19,972 bases of DNA from JBCDBH01 sp039184055 (GTDB lineage: Bacteria > Acidobacteriota > Thermoanaerobaculia > Multivoradales > J023), in contig JBCDBH010000068.1 in assembly GCA_039184055.1 (NCBI GenBank), positions 1 to 19,972 on the forward strand. Direction: 5' to 3'. The stretch's first letter is position 1. The number at the start of each line of letters is the position of its first letter. The notes beneath the pieces are model-generated. The model had not been told where the DNA came from. It saw only the letters and a program-made list of their open reading frames with translations, and made no database searches. Shown one piece after another: positions 13,394 to 19,972 of this stretch. Position numbers and translations under genes: made by a program.

Positions 13394-14274
13394 TTCCGGC
13401 CATCGTCGACCAGCCACGGCGGCTCGCCGATCGGCACCGCCGGAGCCGGCGTAGCCGCGCCACCCGCGCCGTGGCCACCGGTATCGCCAGCGGTGTCTAC
13501 ATCGCCTTCGCGGCGCATCTGATCGTTCGTGGTTTCGGCTGGTTGGATCTCGACTTTCTCACCGCGCTGCCGTCACGCTTCGCCGATCAAACGGGGATCG
13601 GCGCCGCGCTCACGGGTTCGGTGATGATGATCGTGCCCGCCCTGCTGGTCGCGATCCCAGGCGGCATCATCGTGGCGATGTATCTCGAGGAGCTCGCGGC
13701 GCCGTCGCGCTCGACTCGGATCCTGCGGCATTGGATGAATCTCCTCGCCACCACGCCCCCGGTGATTCACGGCATCGTCGGCCTGCTCGTCGCCACGCTC
13801 GACCTCGGGCTCGGCCGATCGCTCGCCGCGGGCACGCTCACCCTGACCGCGCTGCTCTTGCCACGGATCGCCATCCGTGCCCGTGGCGCGCTCGCCGAAG
13901 TACCCGCGGCGCTCCGTCACCACGCCTGGTCGCTCGGCGCCAGCCGCTGGCAAACGCTGCGCCATCACGTGATCCCCGCCGCGCGTCGCCACTTGCTCGC
14001 CGCCAGCACGGTCGCGGTCGGTCGCACCTTTGGCGACGCCGCGCCGCTGGTCGTCCTCGGTGGGTTGATATGGGTGGCGGCGTCACCAGCTGGCCCACAC
14101 GATCCGGTGACCGCCTTGCCGCTCGAGGTCTTTGGCTGGGCAACGCGTCCGGAAGTCGATTTCCGTCAACTCGCCGCGGCGGGCGCCACCGTGCTCTTGG
14201 CGCTCTACACTTTCATCTGGGCCCTTGGATGGATCTGGCGTGGTGACGACGCAAAGCAGGGTGCACGCCGATGA
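13390..14274 (+). CDS. pstA: PstA, phosphate ABC transporter permease
   Basis: This 294-residue permease has a long basic N-terminus (residues 10-27, rich in Arg) before the first helix. PstA landmarks are IPGGIIVAMYLEELA (89-103), MNLLATTPPVIHGIVGLL (116-133) and the EAA loop LRHHAWSLGASRWQTLRHHV (175-194). GRTFGDAAPLVVLG (211-224) aligns with the usual R-x-x-GETAPLL segment but has Asp216 in place of Glu. The start is ATG at 13390, overlapping the pstC stop (ATGA). The same frame is open upstream to 12505, but that extension lies over pstC and is arginine-rich non-coding shadow. It ends overlapping pstB as ATGA. Confidence 0.92.
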   Translation: MIPAIVDQPRRLADRHRRSRRSRATRAVATGIASGVYIAFAAHLIVRGFGWLDLDFLTALPSRFADQTGIGAALTGSVMMIVPALLVAIPGGIIVAMYLEELAAPSRSTRILRHWMNLLATTPPVIHGIVGLLVATLDLGLGRSLAAGTLTLTALLLPRIAIRARGALAEVPAALRHHAWSLGASRWQTLRHHVIPAARRHLLAASTVAVGRTFGDAAPLVVLGGLIWVAASPAGPHDPVTALPLEVFGWATRPEVDFRQLAAAGATVLLALYTFIWALGWIWRGDDAKQGARR

Positions 14275-15023
14275 GCGCGCTCGTCGAAATGCGTGCCTTC
14301 ACGGTGCGCTACGGCTCGACCCTCGCACTCGACTCGATCGACCTCGATCTCCACGCGCATCGGGTCACCGCGGTCATCGGACCGGCCGGCGCCGGCAAGT
14401 CGACGTTGCTACGCGCTCTCAACCGTATGAACGAGCTGGTCGCGGTATCGAGCCGGGAAGGCACGATCCGACTCGGTGGCGTCGACATCCACGGTGGCGA
14501 CATCGACCCGCTGGCTCTGCGTCGTCGGGTGGGTATGACCTTCGAACGACCGAATCCGTTTCCGCGTTCGATCTTCGACAATCTGGCGTGGGGGCTGTCG
14601 ATCCACGGTGTCGACGACCATGTCGAAGCGCGTATCGAGCAAGCCTTGACCCGGGTCGGCCTATGGAGCCTGCTCGCCGACCGCTTGGACCGGCCGGCAC
14701 GTGAGCTTTCACTCGGTGATCAACAGCGTCTGTGTATCGCCCGTGCCCTGGTGCTCGAGCCCGAGATCTTGCTCATGGACGAACCCTGTAGCCGACTCGA
14801 CCCGACGTCGACCGCGCGGATCGAGGATCTGCTCTTCGACCTCAAAACCGCAACCACGATCGTCCTGGTGCCCCATTCGCTGCGTCAAACCTCACGGGTC
14901 GCCGACGACACCGTCTTGCTCGACGCCGGTACCCTGATCGAAGCCGGCTCGACCGAAGAAATGTTCACCCGCCCACGTCGAGCACGTACCGAAGCTTTCG
15001 TCACCGGTCGTTTCGACGTCTAG
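14271..15023 (+). CDS. pstB: PstB, phosphate ABC transporter ATPase with altered motifs
   Basis: This 250-residue ABC ATPase powers phosphate import. Walker A is GPAGAGKST (37-45), Walker B is ILLMDEPCSRLDP (166-178) and the switch histidine is H202. It is recognisable as PstB from ERPNPFPRSIFDNLAWGL (92-109) and LCIARALVLEPE (154-165). Three motifs deviate from the usual PstB form. The Q-loop glutamine is Glu92 (FERPNPF rather than FQKPNPF). The signature is LSLGDQQR (146-153) rather than LSGGQQQR. The H-loop reads VPHSL rather than VTHN. The reading frame is intact, so the gene is not broken, but ATP hydrolysis or coupling may be changed. The ATG overlaps pstA (ATGA); phoU follows 10 bp downstream. 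Confidence 0.92.
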   Translation: MSALVEMRAFTVRYGSTLALDSIDLDLHAHRVTAVIGPAGAGKSTLLRALNRMNELVAVSSREGTIRLGGVDIHGGDIDPLALRRRVGMTFERPNPFPRSIFDNLAWGLSIHGVDDHVEARIEQALTRVGLWSLLADRLDRPARELSLGDQQRLCIARALVLEPEILLMDEPCSRLDPTSTARIEDLLFDLKTATTIVLVPHSLRQTSRVADDTVLLDAGTLIEAGSTEEMFTRPRRARTEAFVTGRFDV

Positions 15024-15033
15024 GATTCTCGTC

Positions 15034-15693
15034 GTGCCCAAACGCCTCAACCACCACCTCGAACAGCTGAAGAAAGAGATTCTCCTTCTCGGCTCGATGG
15101 TCGAAGACGCCACCAACAAAGCTCTCTTGGCGCTCGCCGATCGACGACACGAGCTCGCCACCGAGGTGATCGAAGGCGACGCGGTGGTCGATGCACGCGA
15201 GATCGCGGTCGAGGAAGAGTGCCTCAAGATCCTCGCCCTGCACCAGCCCGTGGCGGCGGATCTGCGCTTCGTGATCGCCGCCATGAAGGTCAACAACGAT
15301 CTCGAACGAGTCGGCGACCTGGCCAGCAACCTAGCCGCGCGCGCCATCTACCTGATCTCCGAACCACCGATCCCGATTCCGGTCGAAATCGACGAAATGG
15401 CCGACAGCGTGCGAGCCATGTTGCGCGACAGCCTGAACGCCCTGGTCAATCGCGATCTCCAGCTCGCCCACAAAGTGCTCCATGCCGACGAAGACGTCGA
15501 CTCGCGGCACAAACGGATCTACGACCTGTTACAAGCCCGGATGCGCGAGCAACCCGACCACATCGAACGTCTGGTGCAGATGCTCTCGGTATCCCGTTAT
15601 CTCGAACGCATGGCCGATCTGGCCACCAATATCGCCGAAGACGTCGTCTTTATGGTAAACGGTGAGGTGATCCGTCACCGCCCCACTGGCTGA
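15034..15693 (+). CDS. phoU: PhoU, phosphate signalling regulator
   Basis: This 219-residue, all-helical protein is a PhoU with two three-helix bundles. Each carries the metal-binding E-x-x-x-D pattern of the family: NNDLERVGDLASNLA at about residues 88-102 and SRYLERMADLATNIAEDVVFM near the C-terminus. PhoU links the Pst transporter to PhoR, keeping the Pho response off when phosphate is plentiful. It starts with GTG at 15034, with AGGA (15022-15025) overlapping the pstB stop. It lies between the transporter genes and phoB, consistent with one transcript. Confidence 0.94.
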   Translation: MPKRLNHHLEQLKKEILLLGSMVEDATNKALLALADRRHELATEVIEGDAVVDAREIAVEEECLKILALHQPVAADLRFVIAAMKVNNDLERVGDLASNLAARAIYLISEPPIPIPVEIDEMADSVRAMLRDSLNALVNRDLQLAHKVLHADEDVDSRHKRIYDLLQARMREQPDHIERLVQMLSVSRYLERMADLATNIAEDVVFMVNGEVIRHRPTG

Positions 15694-15711
15694 CCCACGC
15701 AGGAGCAAACC

Positions 15712-16416
15712 GTGTCACGACAAAAAATCGTCGTCATCGAAGACGAAGCCGATATCCGCGAAGTGATCGAGCACAACCTCGAACGCGAGGGGTTTTCGGT
15801 GGTCGGTGTCGGCAACGGTGAGGAAGGTGTCCGTACCGTGGTCAAACACGCGCCGGATCTTGTGCTACTCGATCTCTTGCTACCCGGCCTCGATGGCATC
15901 GAGGTCTGTCGCAAGCTGAAAATGGATCCGGTGACTCGCCAAATCCCGGTCATCATGGTGACCGCCAAGGGAGAAGAGAGCGACATCGTGCTCGGTCTCG
16001 GCGTCGGCGCCGACGACTACATCCTCAAGCCCTTCTCGCCCAAGGAGCTGATCGCGCGCGTGCGCGCCGTGCTCCGCCGGGGCGCGGTCAAGGAAGACGA
16101 AGGTCGCGCCGAGCGCATCAACCACGACAGCGTGGTGATCGACCCCCTCCGTCATCAAGTGACCGTCGAGGGCGAAGTGCGCTCGTTCACCGCCACGGAA
16201 TTCCGTCTGCTCCACCTGCTGGCGCAACATCCCGGCCGAGTGTTCACGCGCGACCAGCTGGTCAACCGGGTCATCGGTGGCGGCGCCGCGGTGATCGACC
16301 GCAACATCGACGTCCACATCCGCGCGATTCGCAAGAAGCTCGCCGAGGCTCGTTTCTTGATCGAGACGATCCGCGGCGTCGGCTACCGCTTCCGCGACAT
16401 CACCGAAGAAGACTGA
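15712..16416 (+). CDS. phoB: PhoB-type response regulator (OmpR/PhoB family)
   Basis: This 234-residue response regulator has a receiver domain (residues 5-118) with acidic pocket E10/D11, phospho-acceptor D54 in VLLDLLLPG, T84 and K106 in ILKPFSP. A winged-helix DNA-binding domain follows (about 135-230), with TATEFRLLHLLAQHPGRVF, then RNIDVHIRAIRKKL and IETIRGVGYRFR. Context (directly after phoU, directly before a PhoR-like kinase) supports PhoB, the activator of phosphate-starvation genes. It starts with GTG at 15712 with AGGAG at 15701-15705. Confidence 0.94.
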   Translation: MSRQKIVVIEDEADIREVIEHNLEREGFSVVGVGNGEEGVRTVVKHAPDLVLLDLLLPGLDGIEVCRKLKMDPVTRQIPVIMVTAKGEESDIVLGLGVGADDYILKPFSPKELIARVRAVLRRGAVKEDEGRAERINHDSVVIDPLRHQVTVEGEVRSFTATEFRLLHLLAQHPGRVFTRDQLVNRVIGGGAAVIDRNIDVHIRAIRKKLAEARFLIETIRGVGYRFRDITEED

Positions 16417-16433
16417 GACTCTGGAGCACGTCG

Positions 16434-18227
16434 ATGGGTTCGCGCTTCCTGTGGAAGCTCTACGCCGGATACGCCATCCTCATCCTGGTCACCGCGGGTG
16501 TGGTCGGCGTGCTGGTTGGACGCAATCTGGAGAAGGATGCGCGCGGCGAAATCCGTCGTCATCTCGAAAGCCAGGTCACCCTGCTCGAGGTCCTGGCCGA
16601 AGAAATGCTCGACGAGCCCGACAACGAGCGACTCCGCACACGACTGGCCGCACTCGGCCGCGTCACCGACGACACACGATTGACCGTCTTTCACGGTGAC
16701 GGCGTCGAGGTGATCGCCGACTCGGCCGGCGCGACCCCGATGCTCGATGTCTCACCACTCGAAATCTCGACCGCGCGGATGCTCGGCTTCGGGGTCGCCA
16801 CCCGCCCCGATCGCTTCGACGGCAAGCCGACGATGTTCTACGCCCGACGGCTCGGTGGCGAGGTGTCGCCACGCGGCTACGTACGCGCCGCGCGACCGCT
16901 CACCGCGGTCGATGATCGGCTTCGTGAGCTACGCTCGATCGTCATCATCGGCACCCTGGTGGCGACGGTCCTGGCACTCGGACTGGGCATGGTGGTGGCG
17001 CGTCGGGTGACCCGTCCCTTGTTGTCTATGGCCGACGCCGCTTCGTCGATCGCCGCCGGAAGCTATGGCCGCACGGTGGGGCTCCGACTCGGGGTCGACG
17101 ACGAGCTCGGCATGCTGGCACGCAGCTTCAATCGGATGAGTCAGCAACTACGCGACACCCTCGAGACGCTGACCGCCGACCGCAACAAATTGACCGCGAT
17201 TCTCGCCAGCATGGTGGAGGGTGTGATCGCGGTCGACCGCAGCGAACGGATCGTGCACGTCAACCTGGTGGCGGCGCGACTGCTGGAGGTCGATCCGGAC
17301 GAAGCCTCGGGCAAGCCCATATGGGAAGTGACCCGGCTACGCGGTATCGCCGAGACCCTCACCAGAGCGATCGAAAGCGGCGCACCGGTGAACCGAGTCG
17401 AGCGCGTACCGGGTCGCCCCGACCGGGTTCTCGACATGCACGCCGCACCCCTCCGGGGCGCCACCGAAGCCACCACCGGCGCGGTGCTGGTGCTCGAGGA
17501 CATCACACAGCTACGCGTCCTCGAGACCATTCGCCAAGACTTCGTGGCCAACGTCTCCCACGAGCTCAAAACACCGGTCACCGCGATCTCGGGCATGGTC
17601 GAGATCCTGCTCGAAGATCCGGAGCTCGAACCCACGAAGCGCCATCGTTTTCTGGATCGGATCCGCCTCCAGGCGACACGTCTCTCGAGCCTGGTGACCG
17701 ATCTCCTGTCCTTGGCGCGGCTCGAATCCGAAGAAGGCGTCCTCCATCTCGAGCTGATCGACGTTCGTCATTCGATCTTCGACTGTATTCGCGCCCTCCA
17801 GCCGACCGCCGAGCAAAAGGGCGTGCAGATCATCGGCGACCTCCCGGAGGAACCGTTGTGGGTCATCGGCGACGAAGAAGCGCTCCGCCAAGCGGTCAGC
17901 AACCTGGTCGACAATGCGATCAAGTACTCACCGCAGGGCAATCAGGTGGCGACCCGCGCCACCTGGATCGACGACCGCGTCCGGATCGAGGTCATCGACC
18001 AGGGATTCGGTATCGAGCCGCGGCACCAGGAACGAATCTTCGAACGCTTCTACCGCTCCGACGTCGCGCGCTCACGCGAGGTCGGCGGTACCGGGCTGGG
18101 GCTGGCGATCGTCAAACACATCTGTCTGGCCCACGATGGCCAGGTGTCGGTCGACAGCACCCCCGGAGTGGGCAGTGTCTTCACCATCGACCTCCCCGCC
18201 GCCTCCGAAGACGAAGACATCGACTGA
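16434..18227 (+). CDS. phoR: PhoR-type sensor histidine kinase
   Basis: This 597-residue membrane kinase has TM1 at about 12-29, an extracytoplasmic region of about 135 residues, TM2 at 168-188, HAMP at 189-241, PAS at about 248-355, HisKA with phospho-acceptor H376 in NVSHELKTP, and a HATPase domain with N box (N490 in SNLVDNAIKYS), G1 (DQGFGI, 522-527) and G2 (GGTGLGLAIVKH, 551-562). It should phosphorylate the adjacent PhoB. E. coli PhoR has hardly any periplasmic domain; the larger one here is closer to the PhoR/PhoP-type kinases of Gram-positive bacteria and other phyla, so a direct extracytoplasmic signal is possible (inference). The start is ATG at 16434 with GGAG at 16423-16426. The gene ends with an acidic tail. 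Confidence 0.93.
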   Translation: MGSRFLWKLYAGYAILILVTAGVVGVLVGRNLEKDARGEIRRHLESQVTLLEVLAEEMLDEPDNERLRTRLAALGRVTDDTRLTVFHGDGVEVIADSAGATPMLDVSPLEISTARMLGFGVATRPDRFDGKPTMFYARRLGGEVSPRGYVRAARPLTAVDDRLRELRSIVIIGTLVATVLALGLGMVVARRVTRPLLSMADAASSIAAGSYGRTVGLRLGVDDELGMLARSFNRMSQQLRDTLETLTADRNKLTAILASMVEGVIAVDRSERIVHVNLVAARLLEVDPDEASGKPIWEVTRLRGIAETLTRAIESGAPVNRVERVPGRPDRVLDMHAAPLRGATEATTGAVLVLEDITQLRVLETIRQDFVANVSHELKTPVTAISGMVEILLEDPELEPTKRHRFLDRIRLQATRLSSLVTDLLSLARLESEEGVLHLELIDVRHSIFDCIRALQPTAEQKGVQIIGDLPEEPLWVIGDEEALRQAVSNLVDNAIKYSPQGNQVATRATWIDDRVRIEVIDQGFGIEPRHQERIFERFYRSDVARSREVGGTGLGLAIVKHICLAHDGQVSVDSTPGVGSVFTIDLPAASEDEDID

Positions 18228-18258
18228 TCTTCTCCGTGGCTCGTGGTAGCGTTTCGCC

Positions 18259-19728
18259 GTGAAAAGCGCCATTGGCTGTTTGCACGCGCTAACCGTCGCC
18301 GTCGCGGTGTTCGGCGTGGTGGCGTTTTTTCTCGCCTACCGTCCGACGTCCGTCGAGGACGGTGTGCAAACCGGTATCGACACGATGCTCCACGGCTTGT
18401 CACAGCCATGGCTGTGGCTCGGGGTCGGCATCGCGGTCGTGGCGTCGCTGGTCGCCGACTGGCTCGAACGTCGCCCGAGCACACCTCCCGGAGTCAGCCT
18501 CGATGTCGAGCCCGAGGTCGCAACGGTGGCCGACATCCATGCCTCGAGCGTCGCCATCGACGGTGACGACGCTCGCACCCTGGTCGACCGCCTCCTCCAT
18601 CGAGCGATCAGCCAACGCGCCAGTGATCTCCATCTCCAGCCGCGCGCCGATGGCTGTCACATCGCGCTGCGGGTCGATGGCGAGCTCAACCGAATCGGCA
18701 CGGTCGACAGCACGGTGCAGCCACGCCTGATCCGTCGTTTCAAGGTGCTCGCCGACCTCGTCACCTATCGCACCAACACACCGCAGGACGGTCGCTTTTC
18801 GATCGACACGCGGGGTGAGCCGGTCGAGGTGCGCGTGTCGGTGCTGCCTACCGAATTCGGTGAGTCGGTGGTCTTGCGTTTCGCCGGTGTGGGAATCGGT
18901 ACGCGCGATATCGAGGCCCTCGGCATGCCCGACACGATGCTCGAACGCTTGCGCGCGCTGCTCGAACGTCCCGAGGGCCTGATCGTGCTCACCGGCCCGA
19001 CCGGCAGCGGCAAAACCACCACCCTCTATGCCGCCCTCGGTCAGATCCACCGAGAACGTGGCGAAGTGGCGCGGATCGCGACCATCGAAGATCCGGTCGA
19101 AGTGCGTCTGCCGTTTCTCAGCCAAACCGCCGTCAAACCCGCGCTCGGTCTCGATTTCGCCGCCGGCTTGCGCGCCGTGCTCCGCCAAGATCCGAACGTC
19201 TTGATGGTCGGTGAAATCCGCGACCGGGAAACCGCCAAGATCGCGGTGCAAGCCGGTCTCACCGGTCATCTGATTCTCACCACGCTCCACGCCGACGCCG
19301 CCGCCGGGGTGTTCAATCGGCTGATCGACCTCGACGTCGATGCATCCTTGGTGTCGTCGGCGGTGCTGGCGAGCCTGTCGCAACGCTTGCTGCGCCGACT
19401 CTGCCCCGATTGTCGTCGTGCCGAGCCGCTCGACCCCGCCGTGGCCGATCGTCTACGCGCCACCGGTCATGAGGTCGCCAGCGAGACCTACTATCGTGCC
19501 GGCACCTGTGTGCGTTGCGAAGCGCGCGGCTTCAGTGGCCGGGTCGCCATCTTCGAGCTTCTCGAAGTGAGCGCGGCGCTTCGCGAGCCGATCGCCGAAC
19601 GCGCGCCGACCTCACGACTCAACGAACTGGCGCGCCGCGACGGACTGGTGCCACTCGGCCAACAGGCCCTCGACCTCGCCGCCCGAGGGGTCATCGACAT
19701 CGACGACGCGCTGCGTTTGATTCATTGA
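18259..19728 (+). CDS. GspE/PilB-family secretion ATPase with N-terminal membrane helices
   Basis: This 489-residue protein has the complete core of type II secretion/type IV pilus assembly ATPases. The N2-type domain contains ASDLHLQP near 121-128, Walker A is GPTGSGKTT (246-254), the Asp box is TIEDPVE (275-281), Walker B is VLMVGEIRD (314-322) and the His box is LTTLHAD (340-346). A tetracysteine zinc motif is C382-x-x-C385 and C417-x-x-C420, as in GspE/PilB. The usual N-terminal N1 domain is absent. In its place are two hydrophobic segments, about 5-27 and 50-67, predicting a membrane hairpin. It starts with GTG at 18259, 31 bp after phoR; no obvious Shine-Dalgarno is seen. The PEGA-like gene begins one base after its stop. 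It may drive a pilus or secretion system whose other genes lie beyond the window. Confidence 0.9.
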   Translation: MKSAIGCLHALTVAVAVFGVVAFFLAYRPTSVEDGVQTGIDTMLHGLSQPWLWLGVGIAVVASLVADWLERRPSTPPGVSLDVEPEVATVADIHASSVAIDGDDARTLVDRLLHRAISQRASDLHLQPRADGCHIALRVDGELNRIGTVDSTVQPRLIRRFKVLADLVTYRTNTPQDGRFSIDTRGEPVEVRVSVLPTEFGESVVLRFAGVGIGTRDIEALGMPDTMLERLRALLERPEGLIVLTGPTGSGKTTTLYAALGQIHRERGEVARIATIEDPVEVRLPFLSQTAVKPALGLDFAAGLRAVLRQDPNVLMVGEIRDRETAKIAVQAGLTGHLILTTLHADAAAGVFNRLIDLDVDASLVSSAVLASLSQRLLRRLCPDCRRAEPLDPAVADRLRATGHEVASETYYRAGTCVRCEARGFSGRVAIFELLEVSAALREPIAERAPTSRLNELARRDGLVPLGQQALDLAARGVIDIDDALRLIH

Positions 19729-19729
19729 C

Positions 19730-19972
19730 ATGCGTACGATCGCCACCACCCTCCGCCTGCTCGCCGCGCTCGCCGCCCTGATGTCGGTCACCACCTGCTT
19801 TGGTCAGCCGATCGCGATCGTGCTCGGCTGGTCCGAGCCCCCCACCGCCGCACCCGCCGTCACGGTCGCGGGTGGCAACGGCAGACGAGCCGCGCCGGGT
19901 TTCGTCGTCTCGGTGGAATCGGATCCGAGCCCGGCCGTCATCTGGGTCGATGGCAAAGAACGCGGCCACACC
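19730..19972 (+). CDS. Secreted PEGA-like protein (partial, cut by the window edge)
   Basis: The ATG at 19730 lies one base after the TGA of the ATPase gene, so the two are almost certainly co-transcribed. The 81 visible codons begin with a signal peptide (basic start, hydrophobic LRLLAALAALMSV, then TTCFGQ). The cysteine could mark a lipoprotein, but the residue before it is Thr, which makes a poor lipobox. Residues 63-81 (VESDPSPAVIWVDGKERGH) have the pattern of a PEGA domain, a small beta module of surface proteins. The remainder lies outside the window, so function is open. Confidence 0.7.
   Translation, partial: MRTIATTLRLLAALAALMSVTTCFGQPIAIVLGWSEPPTAAPAVTVAGGNGRRAAPGFVVSVESDPSPAVIWVDGKERGHT

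Noticed and set aside
14271..15023. pstB as a decaying pseudogene because of altered motifs
   Set aside because: The frame is intact, full length, translationally coupled to pstA, and keeps Walker A, Walker B and the switch histidine. Divergence is a better reading than decay.

Overview
This window comes from a high-GC, Gram-negative-type bacterium. It encodes periplasmic proteins with signal peptides, a Pst phosphate transporter with PhoU and PhoB/PhoR, a DsbA-like oxidoreductase and a type II secretion/type IV pilus ATPase. No rRNA, tRNA, CRISPR array, insertion sequence or phage gene is visible. GC-rich coding sequence with many GTG starts, plus the SurA-like/DsbA fusion, would fit Acidobacteriota or a similar deep-branching lineage. 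That placement is inference, because no marker gene settles it. The genes read as an intact chromosomal stretch with no frameshifts.

Region 1 (1-3.7 kb) is a set of small accessory genes. It holds the tail of an unknown gene, an AraC-type regulator on the minus strand divergent from a protein with two tandem SnoaL/NTF2-like domains, a MATE efflux pump and a GNAT acetyltransferase. A strong hairpin at 3706-3738 closes this block against the convergent operon on its right.

Region 2 (3.7-8.0 kb, minus strand) is the most unusual part. A group II PLP-dependent aromatic amino acid decarboxylase overlaps, by an ATGA, a flavin nitroreductase-fold protein that strongly resembles iodotyrosine deiodinase. 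About 120 bp downstream lies a large enzyme fusing a Rieske [2Fe-2S] domain to a complete thiamine-diphosphate enzyme of the acetolactate synthase/pyruvate oxidase type. Together they suggest an uncharacterised (halo)tyrosine or aromatic amino acid pathway with its own electron-transfer enzyme.

Region 3 (8.0-11.3 kb) is mostly housekeeping. It holds a secreted SurA-like/DsbA-like protein with a clear terminator, then holB (DNA polymerase III delta') and tmk (thymidylate kinase) overlapping on the minus strand, and a divergent RimJ/RimL-like acetyltransferase.

Region 4 (11.34-18.2 kb, plus strand) is a complete phosphate-starvation operon in the order pstS-pstC-pstA-pstB-phoU-phoB-phoR. The four transporter genes are joined by 4-bp start/stop overlaps. 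It is preceded by an AT-rich leader rich in inverted repeats. PstB carries substitutions in motifs that are normally nearly invariant. Region 5 (18.26 kb to the end) encodes a GspE/PilB-family ATPase whose N-terminus is replaced by two predicted membrane helices. It is followed after one base by a secreted PEGA-like protein cut off by the window edge.
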